Source: Lachnospiraceae bacterium MC2017 (GTDB taxonomy: Bacteria > Bacillota > Clostridia > Lachnospirales > Lachnospiraceae). Taken from it: 64,000 nt of DNA. Each line of letters begins with the position of its first letter. The stretch's first letter is position 1. The position numbers and the translations under genes are program-made. A model generated the notes under the pieces. It ran no database searches and was not told where the DNA came from. It was given only the letters and a program-made list of their open reading frames with translations. The stretch is taken from positions 1-64,000 of the forward strand of contig JNJK01000007.1 of the NCBI GenBank assembly GCA_000701625.1. Reading direction: 5' to 3'. Shown here in pieces: positions 9,215 to 17,226 of this stretch.

Positions 9215-9395
9215 AGGGGACTCCTCTCAAAAAACAATAGCTGAAAAACAGCTAAAAAACTAACACTCCGCAAAATATTATACGTAAAAATAAATGTAAT
9301 TGAAAGTATTTGTAATCGGAAAGGATTGATGATAAGGTTTTTAATGTCCTGTTTTTTCTAATTTTTGGACGACATATTTTTGCAGGAGTGAGGTT

Positions 9396-10313
9396 ATGAA
9401 AAAAAGAATATTTTTACTGGTGATGGTTGCAGCGCTTACTTTCTCCGGGTGCGCAAGTATGGGACATAAGGCAGAAAAAGTTGAAAGTATTTCGGCAGAG
9501 AGCAGCGAAGCATCAGAGAACAGCGAAGCATCAGAGAACAGCGAAGCGTCAGAGAGCAGCGAAGCATCTGAAAGTGGTGATGGCTATGAGTATGAAGCTC
9601 AGATAAAAGATGAAGTAAAGTCTATAGTAGCATCTGCACAGGATCTTACAGAAGAGCTGGAACAAATAAATCAGCTCAATGATAAGTATGATGAAATGCA
9701 GCAGAATGCAGAGACTCAGGGTGAGATGAATGATCTCAGTGTCAATGGAAAGCTCATATGGAAGGCTGAGGCAGAAAGTCTGTTGGAGCGGCTTAAAGAT
9801 ACTGAGGGTGTCTCATATGATGATATTTACGCCGAGTATCAGAATTGGGAAAAGTATGTGGATACGATGGCTGAAAGAATGGCTTACATATATGAAGGCG
9901 GCTCTATCCAGGGAATGATCATCATGGGTAATGCGGAAGGGCGTTATAGAAGTGAAGCATATACACTTGCAAGTACTCTGGCTGATCTGAAAGGTGAGGT
10001 TGCTTTTTCTTTCCCGACATCAGTGGGACCCAGCGGATATTATGGGTATTACGCATCTGATAATTACCTTATCGTGACAGATGGTATGGAGAGCGGTTCC
10101 TATGATGTGCTGATCCATCCGGAAGGCTCAGAGGAGATCAGAGGTACAGCTACAGAGGATGAGGAGACCGGAGATCTTTACTTTGTAAGTGATGACGGAA
10201 ATATGAGCGCATTTCTTTCATGCTGGGCACTAGGTGCAGGTGTTTCAGTAACAGAGTCAGATAAAGAAGCATTTACAGCAGGTGAAAGCTACGAGTTTAC
10301 AGGACGGTATTAA
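9396..10313 (+). CDS. Secreted lipoprotein of unknown function
   Basis: A 305-residue lipoprotein. The signal peptide MKKRIFLLVMVAALTFSGC ends in a lipobox with the lipidated Cys at 19. A low-complexity spacer follows, with repeated Ser-Glu-Ala-Ser-Glu-Asn units at about 30-60, built from 18-base DNA repeats. A helical region (about 66-165) and a beta-rich C-terminal part ending in a Ser/Tyr/Gly segment complete the protein. It is anchored on the outer face of the membrane. I recognise no family. The repeats probably form a flexible tether and may vary in number. GGAG lies upstream of the ATG. Confidence 0.8.
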   Translation: MKKRIFLLVMVAALTFSGCASMGHKAEKVESISAESSEASENSEASENSEASESSEASESGDGYEYEAQIKDEVKSIVASAQDLTEELEQINQLNDKYDEMQQNAETQGEMNDLSVNGKLIWKAEAESLLERLKDTEGVSYDDIYAEYQNWEKYVDTMAERMAYIYEGGSIQGMIIMGNAEGRYRSEAYTLASTLADLKGEVAFSFPTSVGPSGYYGYYASDNYLIVTDGMESGSYDVLIHPEGSEEIRGTATEDEETGDLYFVSDDGNMSAFLSCWALGAGVSVTESDKEAFTAGESYEFTGRY

Positions 10314-10406
10314 TAGTTGTGATTTTTGTACAAAAATGAGTTACAGTTCAGACGTAAACGGAGCATTTACTGCGGAGTTTACGACCAAAAACGTTGAAAA
10401 GCCATT

Positions 10407-10448
10407 GGATTTTGCCCATCGCCGAAGGCGATTTAATTGGCAAAATCC
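10407..10448. repeat. Nested hairpin next to dispersed repeat copy 2
   Basis: GGATTTTGCC (10407-10416) pairs with GGCAAAATCC (10439-10448) and encloses a second hairpin, ATCGCCGAAGGCGAT (10418-10432). It abuts the GTTAC repeat with no gap, giving a compound structure between the lipoprotein and the SDR gene. It could terminate the lipoprotein transcript, but there is no T run. Confidence 0.6.
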
Positions 10449-10484
10449 GTTACGTGAGCGAGCTGTAAGCGAGTGAACAGTAAC
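10449..10484 (+). repeat. Dispersed palindromic repeat, copy 2
   Basis: A 36-base element starting GTTACGTGAGCGAGCTGTAAGC and ending GAACAGTAAC, nearly identical to copy 1 and related to the inverted copy at 42716-42751. Confidence 0.7.
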
Positions 10485-10601
10485 AAAAATGATACAAAAA
10501 AGGTATCGTTGAGCTACTTTTAGTTTAAAATTTCACATATATAATGTATTGCAGGAGAAGAAATCTAATACAAATTGGCTATCGTGAAAGGAGATATAGT
10601 T

Positions 10602-11375
10602 TTGAAAAATTATTTTGATCTTTCGGAACGTGTGGCAATTGTAACAGGTTGTTCGACCGGACTCGGAGTGCAGATGGCGAAGGCTCTTGCAAATCAGGGA
10701 TGTAAGATCGTTGCTCTTGCAAGGCGGAAAAATCTGACAGATGAGGTTGCGGCCGAGATCAATAAGGAGTACGGAGTGGAAACCTATTCTGTGCAGTGCG
10801 ACATCACTGACACGGAAAGGGTAGATGCCGTAGTACAGGAAGTGCTGGATCGCTTTGGACGTATTGATATCCTGATAAACAATGCAGGAACAGGAGCGGT
10901 TGCGCCGGCTGAGGATATCACAGATGAGCAGTTTGCGAGTGAGATGGAAGTAGATCTTTTCGGTACTTTTAAGGTGGCCCGCGCGGTTGCAAAGAAGGCA
11001 ATGATCCCGGCCAAGTACGGTCGTATCATAAATATCGCATCCATGTACGGACTGGTTGGAAATAAGATTGCCGGTTCATCACCGTACCATGCAGCGAAGG
11101 GTGGTGTGGTAAATCTTACCAGAGCACTTGCGGCAGAGTGGGGAAAGTACGGTATCACCGTAAATTCTATCTGTCCGGGATATTTCTGGACTCCGCTCAC
11201 AAAAGACACTCTTGATACAGATTGGTTCAGAGAGTACGCAAAGGGCGCGATCCCTATTGAAAGATACGGCGAAGAAGGAGAGCTCGATTCCGCAGCGATC
11301 TTCCTCGCATCTCCCGCATCATCATATGTGAATGGTGTAATGCTGCCGGTTGATGGCGGGTATACAGCAATCTGA
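10602..11375 (+). CDS. Short-chain dehydrogenase/reductase, gluconate 5-dehydrogenase-like
   Basis: A 257-residue classical SDR. It has the nucleotide-binding TGCSTGLG motif, an NNAG motif (LINNAGTG), and the catalytic Ser, Tyr and Lys in 'NIASMYG' and 'SPYHAAKGG'. The tail 'PASSYVNGVMLPVDGGYTAI' matches the family that interconverts gluconate and 5-ketogluconate or similar sugar acids. A longer reading frame begins with TTG at 10575. The TTG at 10602 is preferred because AAAGGAG lies eight bases before it and the fold starts at once. It is followed by a terminator and a convergent sugar kinase. The substrate is inferred only from family resemblance. Confidence 0.85.
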   Translation: MKNYFDLSERVAIVTGCSTGLGVQMAKALANQGCKIVALARRKNLTDEVAAEINKEYGVETYSVQCDITDTERVDAVVQEVLDRFGRIDILINNAGTGAVAPAEDITDEQFASEMEVDLFGTFKVARAVAKKAMIPAKYGRIINIASMYGLVGNKIAGSSPYHAAKGGVVNLTRALAAEWGKYGITVNSICPGYFWTPLTKDTLDTDWFREYAKGAIPIERYGEEGELDSAAIFLASPASSYVNGVMLPVDGGYTAI

Positions 11376-11392
11376 ACATAAAAACGACAAAG

Positions 11393-11440
11393 AAAAAGAC
11401 AGGTTTTTGGATTTTAGTTGATCCGGAAACCTGTCTTTTT
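11393..11440. terminator. Bidirectional terminator between SDR and ribokinase genes
   Basis: AAAAAGACAGGTTT (11393-11406) pairs with AAACCTGTCTTTTT (11427-11440), with A/T runs at both outer ends, between two convergent genes. Confidence 0.88.
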
Positions 11441-11448
11441 AAATGCTT

Positions 11449-12339
11449 TTATTCTGTTATAGTGCTGTCTTCGACTTCTTTTCGTGTCGGAATTGATGGA
11501 GCTGCGCCTTCTTTTGTGACTGCTATGGCGGAAGCTTTTGAAGCGAGAGTCATTGCTTCCTTAAGCGGTTTGTCTTCCAGATATGCAGCAATGAAGAAAC
11601 CTGTGTAGGTATCGCCGGCAGCAGTAGTGTCGACCGGAGTTACCTTAAAGATATTTTGATGACATGTTTCGTCTGCGGTCTGACAAACTGAACCGTTTCC
11701 GCCGAGTGTCAGGAGTACAGAAGCGTTTGGATAGAGTTTTTTCATCTCGGATAAGATCTCGTCCGGATTAGTTTTTCCGGTGATCTGTGCGCCCTCGACT
11801 TCATTTATAAAGAACATATAGATCTTGCTCAGATCGCAGGCTGAGATCAGATCGTCATATGGTGACGGATTAAAGAAGATTCGCATACCTCTTTCAGCAG
11901 CCTTATCTATTATATATGGAAGTTCATTTATTTCGTTCTGCAATAGCAGGACATCATCCTTTTCAAAATTGGATAATACGTCATCAATGAAATCTCTTGT
12001 CATTGAACGGTTAGCGCCTCCAAATAAGATAATGGAGTTCTGGCCGTTTTTATCGACCTGAATTATCGTGTGACCAGAGTGCCCCTGTATCTTACGGATA
12101 TAGTCTGTATGAACACCGCTTTCAGACAGTATATCCAGAAGCATCTTTCCATCGTCACCGATCTGACCTGCATGCCATACAGGGGCGCCCGCCTTGGCGA
12201 GAGCTATGGACTGATTGAGACCTTTTCCGCCGCAGTGATGTGCTATTCCTGTTGAATTTTCTGTTTCGCCCGGAGCGATTATATGATCTACGTTATAGAC
12301 ATTATCTATATTCATAGACCCGAAATTTAATACCTTCAT
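11449..12339 (-). CDS. Ribokinase-family (PfkB) sugar kinase
   Basis: A 296-residue PfkB-family kinase. It has the N-terminal substrate motif 'CGGKGLNQSIALAKAGA' and the C-terminal ATP/anion-hole motif 'DTTAAGDTYTGFF' with the catalytic Asp. The length and GMNID-like start are typical of ribokinase, which phosphorylates D-ribose at O5 in the cytosol. Related kinases use other pentoses or nucleosides, so ribokinase is the likely but not certain activity. AAGGAGAAGG precedes the ATG. It stands alone; the ribose-type ABC importer at 26.7-31.6 kb is in the same window but not in the same operon. Confidence 0.87.
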   Translation of the reverse strand: MKVLNFGSMNIDNVYNVDHIIAPGETENSTGIAHHCGGKGLNQSIALAKAGAPVWHAGQIGDDGKMLLDILSESGVHTDYIRKIQGHSGHTIIQVDKNGQNSIILFGGANRSMTRDFIDDVLSNFEKDDVLLLQNEINELPYIIDKAAERGMRIFFNPSPYDDLISACDLSKIYMFFINEVEGAQITGKTNPDEILSEMKKLYPNASVLLTLGGNGSVCQTADETCHQNIFKVTPVDTTAAGDTYTGFFIAAYLEDKPLKEAMTLASKASAIAVTKEGAAPSIPTRKEVEDSTITE

Positions 12340-12593
12340 ACGATGCCTTCTCCTTGTGTGTTTTTTCAGTGTATAGAATATCCATCAGCTTATCATTCGT
12401 ACCCCTATTAATAAAAACTGATGTATTAACAAAAATACAACTGATTAAATTCATTATAAAACTACAGTCATTAAAATATATGATCGTTTTGTAAATAAAC
12501 GCAAAACTTTAAATAAATCATAAAAATTTGCCGGATTTTTTTATGTTAAAATCGAAAATATAGGTGGAGTTATTAAATGGAGTTTGAGTTGAA

Positions 12594-13331
12594 ATGAAAT
12601 TGGAGATATTTTTTGTGATCCTTGCTGTCATATGTGCCTTATATAGCATCATGGTGCGAATGGCGGGATCCGGTACAGGATTTTATCTGATATGGCTTGT
12701 GCTGGCAGCGGGATTTATAGCGCTGGCGGCTTTTAGGCGATTTGATGTGTGGAGTCGTATGCCGAAGTGGATAAATGTCGGATGTCACGCGGTCATGGTA
12801 CTTGGAATAGTTACAACACTGGTACTTAGTATGATGATCTTTTCTTCATTCCGTACTGAGGGTGAGAAAAATCTGGATTACATTGTGGTACTCGGCGCGC
12901 AGGTTCGTGAGAGCGGTCCGAGCGTTGTTTTGAGATTCAGGCTGAAAAAGGCTGCTGAGTATCTTGAAAATAATCCTGATACAAAATGTATCGTGTCGGG
13001 TGGGCAGGGCGCGAATGAGCCTGAAGCGGAAGGAACCGCGATGAAGAAGTACCTCATAGAAAAGGGCGTAGATGAGGAGCGGATCATTGTTGAGGACAGA
13101 TCAGAGAATACGGCTGAAAATCTGGAATACAGTGCAGCTTTTCTCAATAAAGATAGTGACTCTGTCGGAATCGTGACCAATAATTTCCATGTACTTAGAG
13201 CTGTAGGACTCGCAAAAAAGCAGGGGTACAAAAATGTTTGTGGTATAGCTGCTCCGTCAAGCCGCAGGTTTCTTCCGAATAACATGCTTCGTGAATGTCT
13301 GGGACTTATCAAAGATTTTGTGTTGAAATAA
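12594..13331 (+). CDS. YdcF/SanA-like membrane protein (DUF218)
   Basis: A 245-residue protein with three N-terminal transmembrane helices (about 2-22, 28-47, 62-84) followed by a DUF218 domain. Domain signatures are 'DYIVVLGAQV', 'IVSGGQGANEPEAEG', and 'IIVEDRSENTAENL'. Proteins of this family (YdcF, SanA, ElyC) are linked to envelope integrity and possibly lipid-carrier metabolism; the biochemical activity is not established. About 255 bases of AT-rich sequence separate it from the divergent ribokinase gene and should hold both promoters; I see no further gene there. The terminator at 13365-13405 closes the unit. Confidence 0.82.
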   Translation: MKLEIFFVILAVICALYSIMVRMAGSGTGFYLIWLVLAAGFIALAAFRRFDVWSRMPKWINVGCHAVMVLGIVTTLVLSMMIFSSFRTEGEKNLDYIVVLGAQVRESGPSVVLRFRLKKAAEYLENNPDTKCIVSGGQGANEPEAEGTAMKKYLIEKGVDEERIIVEDRSENTAENLEYSAAFLNKDSDSVGIVTNNFHVLRAVGLAKKQGYKNVCGIAAPSSRRFLPNNMLRECLGLIKDFVLK

Positions 13332-13364
13332 TAGAAAATGACGCATGATGATTCATTGCCGTGT

Positions 13365-13405
13365 AAAAAAGACTGAAATCCGTGTTTGGACTCAGTCTTT
13401 TTTTA
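13365..13405 (+). terminator. Intrinsic terminator after the YdcF-like gene
   Basis: AAAAAAGACTGA (13365-13376) pairs with TCAGTCTTTTTT from 13392; a run of seven T's follows. Confidence 0.88.
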
Positions 13406-13466
13406 TTACATGATAAATTATGGTCATGGTTACGGACGTGTTGCTTCTTAAAAGTAAGGAGGAGTC

Positions 13467-13970
13467 ATGGTTCTAATAGTTAATACAACATCAGACAAAG
13501 AACTTTCAAAGGAATTTAGAGAAATCCTTGAGGAAAGAAATACGGAATATGAAATGATCGAAGCGGCAGATATGAATATTTCTCCGTGTCTTGGGTGCAA
13601 TTTCTGCTGGTTAAAAACACCCGGAACCTGCGCCATAAAGGACGATTACGAGGATATCCTAGTGAGAGCGCACAAGGCAGATCAGCTGTGGGTCATAACA
13701 AATACAGCTCTTGGTTTTATGGATCACAAGGGGAAGAACATTTTTGACAGAGTTATGCCGCTTGTCACGATGAATCTGGAGTTTAGAGGAAACCAGATGA
13801 GACATGTGATGAGATATGACAAGAATCCGGATATAGGTCTTATCTATCTTGGGGAAGTAGATAGAGATTATCTCAATAAATGGAATGAGAGATGCGCGGT
13901 GAATTTCGGAAGTAAGCCGCTCGGTGCATATCCATTTTGGGAGTTAAAGGAGGCAGCAGCATGCATGTAA
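13467..13970 (+). CDS. Flavodoxin-fold NAD(P)H-dependent oxidoreductase with CxxCxxC motif
   Basis: A 167-residue protein of the NADPH-dependent FMN reductase / iron-sulfur flavoprotein superfamily. The motif 'CLGCNFCWLKTPGTCAIKDD' at about 38-57 is characteristic of this group. In this group the cysteines may bind an Fe-S cluster or lie near the flavin. It binds FMN in the cytosol; the physiological substrate is unknown. GGAGG lies seven bases upstream. Its 3' end overlaps the next gene by ten bases, so the two are coupled and probably work together. Confidence 0.75.
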   Translation: MVLIVNTTSDKELSKEFREILEERNTEYEMIEAADMNISPCLGCNFCWLKTPGTCAIKDDYEDILVRAHKADQLWVITNTALGFMDHKGKNIFDRVMPLVTMNLEFRGNQMRHVMRYDKNPDIGLIYLGEVDRDYLNKWNERCAVNFGSKPLGAYPFWELKEAAACM

Positions 13971-14659
13971 TTATTTTTAACGGGAGCCCAAGAGTGCAGA
14001 AATTCAGCAATACCGATAAGATAATATCCAGCTTTGCCGAAGGTTTTTGTGAGAGAGGAAATACGTATGAGCTTTATTCGATCTCAAACAGAAGAGAATG
14101 GGGGGACGCCAGGAGAGCTTTTAATGAGAATAAAAACATATTGATAGCGCTTCCTCTGTTTGTTGAATGCGTTCCGGGGCTAATGATGGAGTTTTTGGAA
14201 ACACTTGTACCTAAAACAGAGAGCACACAGATCTCTTATATTTTGCAGGGAGGTTTCGCAGAAGGTTCTCAGCTCCGATGCGGTGAAGCATATCTTGAGA
14301 AGCTTACACATGAGCTTGGATGCAAATATGGCGGAACACTTGTTAAAGGTAATAATTTCATGCTGCGTTTCATGGACGAAATGCAGGTTGAAAAAGAGAC
14401 TGACGGATACAGAGAAATGGGGAAGATCTTTGACAGAGATTACAACTTTTTCTCGGAAGAGTGTCAAAGATTTACGGGACCTGAAATATATTCACTGCCT
14501 GTACGCATAATGTTAGATATTTTATTTAAAACAGCCTTTAAGAATACGACTATTTGTTTATCAAAGAAGCTTGGATGTACAAAGCCTCTGGACTACAAAA
14601 CACTGGAAACAGATAAACAATGGACAGAGAATTTGGCGGTACATCAGCGTGCGGGTTGA
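13961..14659 (+). CDS. Flavodoxin-fold protein, partner of the preceding oxidoreductase
   Basis: A 232-residue protein. It starts 'MHVIIFNGSPR', with the phosphate-binding loop of NADPH-dependent FMN reductases, and has 'NILIALPLFVECVPGLMMEFLE' as in the flavodoxin fold. The rest is divergent and includes a hydrophobic C-terminal helix. The ATG at 13961 has AAAGGAGG seven bases upstream, lying inside the end of the previous gene. An earlier in-frame ATG at 13937 lacks such a site. The overlap suggests a two-subunit flavoenzyme. The function is unknown. Confidence 0.72.
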   Translation: MHVIIFNGSPRVQKFSNTDKIISSFAEGFCERGNTYELYSISNRREWGDARRAFNENKNILIALPLFVECVPGLMMEFLETLVPKTESTQISYILQGGFAEGSQLRCGEAYLEKLTHELGCKYGGTLVKGNNFMLRFMDEMQVEKETDGYREMGKIFDRDYNFFSEECQRFTGPEIYSLPVRIMLDILFKTAFKNTTICLSKKLGCTKPLDYKTLETDKQWTENLAVHQRAG

Positions 14660-14670
14660 GCAAAGAGGGA

Positions 14671-14708
14671 GAGGGGTACAGGTTCGCGAACCTGTACCCC
14701 TCTCTTAT
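14671..14708. terminator. Perfect 32-base palindrome, terminator of the flavoprotein pair
   Basis: Positions 14671-14702 form a perfect palindrome centred between 14686 and 14687 (arm GAGGGGTACAGGTTCG), followed by TTATCT. It lies between convergent transcripts. Confidence 0.85.
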
Positions 14709-14711
14709 CTC

Positions 14712-15307
14712 TTATCCTTCAACTTTGATTATCTTTCTTGCGACTTTAACAACAAATTTGTATTTAGCATTACCATAAACCAGAGTGATTCTTGCAGATC
14801 CTTTTTCGCCGATGACTTTCAGATCTCCATTTTCATTCACTTGAACAACTGAGGGTTTAGAGGATAATATAATATCCGGTTTACGTTTCAGAGAATAATT
14901 CCTTCCCAGTCTTGCTCCGATCCCTTATAGTAAATATCTTCTAAATTATCACAATGATCAAAGCAGCACATTTCTATCGAGCGTACACTCCAGGGAATAA
15001 TAATCTCTTCTAATCCACAGGCATCAAATACATACTCATCCAGCTTTGTTACCTTATCCGGTATAGAAATTTTATTTAGCTGTGTACATTTTGCAAACGC
15101 ATATTTTCCAATCTTTTCTATTGAATCCGGGAGTTCCATTTTTGTCAGACCCGTACAATCATAGAATGCATATTTTTCTATACTCTTCACATCATCGGGA
15201 ATCACAGTGTTCTTACAACCGAATAATAAGTTATCTTTTGATGTATTAATTATTGCATTACAATCGTTTCTACTATCAAATACTTTATTATTTTGCCATC
15301 CCTGTTT
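14712..15307 (-). pseudogene. Broken BspA-type leucine-rich-repeat protein with C-terminal Big-like domain
   Basis: Minus-strand frame 15307-14888 encodes three to four BspA/LRR_5 repeats ('IPDDVKSIEKYAFYDCTGL', 'SIEKIGKYAFAKCTQLNKI') plus the preceding BspA motif 'VFDSRNDCNAII'. It is open from a TAA at 15308-15310 and has no plausible start, signal peptide or ribosome site, so the N-terminus is missing. The repeat frame stops at 14888-14890. Another minus frame continues directly, with 'KPDIILSSKPSVVQVNENG' and ends at 14712-14714; it is a Big_2-like Ig domain. One frameshift therefore separates the two domains. The locus is best read as the decayed 3' end of a surface protein gene. Confidence 0.78.
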
Positions 15308-15393
15308 TTACGTATCAATTTCTGTTTTTTTTTCCGGCTTGTTAGGGATATAATGATAGAATCTACATGGTTAGTCTGAAATGGGGTTAGGTT

Positions 15394-16050
15394 TTGAGAA
15401 AGATTTTTATTGATTTAGAGATGCATCCGGTCGATAACGAGTTTCGCGAGAAGAGCAGTATAAGCAAATATGAGACGATCGAGATCGGAGCAGTGGTTCT
15501 TGGGGATAACGGAGAGATCACAGACCGATTTAAAGAATATGTGAAACCGGTTTACAGTAAGGAAGTCCGGAAGAAATTTGAGAATCTGACCGGTATCACG
15601 ACGGCGATGCTTGCAGACGCAGATATATTTCAAAATGCATTTGGAAGGTTTGTTGACTGGTGCGGTGAGCAGGACTATGAGATATATTCCTGGAGTGTGA
15701 ACGATCTGAATCAGATACAAAATGAGATGAAGCAGAAAGGAATGGATTGTACCGATGAGATAGAATATATGCTCCATCATTGGATCGACTTTCAGGATGA
15801 ATTTCAGAAAATGCTGAATTTCTCAAGATCTCCGGCACTTGACAAAGCACTTAATGCTATCGGGATCCAGTTTCAGGGGAGAGCTCATGACGGGCTGACT
15901 GATGCAGAGAATACGGCTAAGCTCTATTATGAGGTAAATGTCAGTGACAAAGTGCATGAGACTCTGGAGATCATCAGAAAGGCGATGACACCGAAGACTG
16001 GTGCGACACTTGGAGAGCTTTTTAATCTTAGTGGATTGAATATAGGTTAA
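15394..16050 (+). CDS. DEDDh 3'-5' exonuclease (ERI-1/KapD/PolC-epsilon type)
   Basis: A 218-residue nuclease. Exo I motif 'FIDLEM' supplies the first Asp/Glu pair, 'YSWSVNDLNQI' the second Asp, and 'AHDGLTDAENT' the His and last Asp. This matches the KapD/ERI-1-like RNase T superfamily, which trims 3' ends of RNA or DNA with two metal ions. The start is TTG, with only a GGGG-type ribosome site. No other start fits the fold. It converges with the AraC gene ten bases away. The nucleic-acid substrate cannot be deduced. Confidence 0.83.
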   Translation: MRKIFIDLEMHPVDNEFREKSSISKYETIEIGAVVLGDNGEITDRFKEYVKPVYSKEVRKKFENLTGITTAMLADADIFQNAFGRFVDWCGEQDYEIYSWSVNDLNQIQNEMKQKGMDCTDEIEYMLHHWIDFQDEFQKMLNFSRSPALDKALNAIGIQFQGRAHDGLTDAENTAKLYYEVNVSDKVHETLEIIRKAMTPKTGATLGELFNLSGLNIG

Positions 16051-16056
16051 CTAATT

Positions 16057-16106
16057 GGAGTTATTCCCGGTACTTGCCGGGCGTAACTCCTTTGTATTTT
16101 TTAAAA
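16057..16106 (+). terminator. Terminator embedded in the 3' end of the convergent AraC gene
   Basis: GGAGTTA (16057-16063) pairs with TAACTCC (16084-16090), with inner CCCGG/CCGGG pairing, followed by TTTGTATTTTTT. It ends the exonuclease transcript and overlaps the last codons of the AraC gene. Confidence 0.7.
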
Positions 16107-16906
16107 ATACGAATGAAATATGAAAGATCGTTAAAACCACAGCGGTATGCGACCTCTGTTACAGACTGTCCTGTATGTGACAGATCGTAGCAGGCGTGTT
16201 CTATCCGCTGATAATTTAGGTAATCCATAGGGGTACGGTTTGTGATCTTTCTGAAAAAACGACAGAAATACTTTGGGTTCATGGATGCAACATCTGAAAG
16301 TTGTTCAAGAGTGATATCGGATGTAAAGTTGCTGTCTATGAAGTCCAGGACTTTTTTTATACGGCGGATCTTTCGACTCTCTCTTTCGGGTGTTGCAGGA
16401 CCTGATTCATACAGTTTTTCTGAGATTATGGCACTGAAAAGCATGGATATCCCACCGGTAACAGCCAGTTCATAGCCGTGCTGGTGATCTGCCATGGCTT
16501 CGAAAATCATGCGGGCGATGTTTATGACATTCTTTTTTTCAGAGCTGTAAAATATGTCCGGTCTGAGATTACGCGAAACGATACGTCTGAACCATCCGGA
16601 TATGATGCCGTTCTCGTTCAAAAATATATTCGGATCAAAAACAAGGCACTCGTAAACACATTTATCTGGTGTTCCGGAATGAAGTGTGCCTCCCGGAACC
16701 AGCATAAGCTCTTTAGGACAGAGGGTAAATTCCTGCTCATTTATAGTCATTTCAAGTTTTCCCTGGATAACACGTATCAGCTCATATTCTTCGTGCCAGT
16801 GATGATCCATTACATATCTGGCATGGTTTTTGTCTATGTGATGGTATTCAAACGGAAATTCTGTCGTACCGTGTTTTTTATTTTCGTGAAGTTCCAGATA
16901 CTGCAT
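16061..16906 (-). CDS. AraC-family transcriptional regulator, divergent from fucI
   Basis: A 281-residue regulator. An N-terminal cupin domain (about 15-110: 'HWHEEYELIRVIQGKLEMTINEQEF') probably binds a sugar. The C-terminal AraC DNA-binding domain (about 180-281) has two helix-turn-helix motifs, 'TLEQLSDVASMNPKYFCRFFRKITN' and 'VTEVAYRCGFNDLSYFIRIFKK', and the family ending 'GVTPGKYRE'. It is transcribed away from L-fucose isomerase and shares the 320-base control region, so it is a candidate activator of the fucose locus. A LacI-type operator at 16928-16941, 22 bases before its start codon, suggests that it is itself repressed. Confidence 0.88.
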   Translation of the reverse strand: MQYLELHENKKHGTTEFPFEYHHIDKNHARYVMDHHWHEEYELIRVIQGKLEMTINEQEFTLCPKELMLVPGGTLHSGTPDKCVYECLVFDPNIFLNENGIISGWFRRIVSRNLRPDIFYSSEKKNVINIARMIFEAMADHQHGYELAVTGGISMLFSAIISEKLYESGPATPERESRKIRRIKKVLDFIDSNFTSDITLEQLSDVASMNPKYFCRFFRKITNRTPMDYLNYQRIEHACYDLSHTGQSVTEVAYRCGFNDLSYFIRIFKKYKGVTPGKYRE

Positions 16907-16927
16907 TAGTTACTCCTTTGATGTAAA

Positions 16928-16941
16928 GCAAAATGTTTCGC
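16928..16941. promoter_or_regulatory. LacI-type operator before the AraC gene
   Basis: GCAAAATGTTTCGC differs from the local consensus GCGAAACGTTTCGC at two positions. It is placed 22 bases upstream of the AraC start codon. Confidence 0.55.
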
Positions 16942-17111
16942 GATATACTGTATACCCTTCAATCCGGACAATACATGAAAATACTGATAAACGGCTAAAA
17001 TACCGCATCTTTGCTATAATGAACAAAATGCTGTACAAAAAATTGTAATATTCTGACAAAACGTATCAAAAAGTGAATATAGTACTACTTTTTGCCATTA
17101 TATCCCTATTA

Positions 17112-17158
17112 TTTACCCAAAATCAATGCTAAAGTATCATATAGATGAAACGTTACGC
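17112..17158 (+). promoter_or_regulatory. fucI promoter with overlapping downstream operator
   Basis: A possible -35 TTTACC (17112-17117) lies 17 bases before a -10 TATCAT (17135-17140). The operator-like ATGAAACGTTACGC (17145-17158) falls at the expected transcription start, a typical repressor position. The remainder of the 320-base AraC-fucI interval is AT-rich and holds no gene that I can see. Confidence 0.55.
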
Positions 17159-17226
17159 GTATATTGATGTGCTATGACACAGGAAACGCGAAAAAAATAT
17201 TTGTATAAAATTTATGGAGGTACAAA

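Noticed and set aside
17145-17158. Operators interpreted as CcpA cre sites
   Set aside because: The core GAAACGTTTC overlaps the cre consensus in part, and CcpA cannot be excluded. The clustering at functionally linked sugar units beside a LacI gene favours the local repressor.
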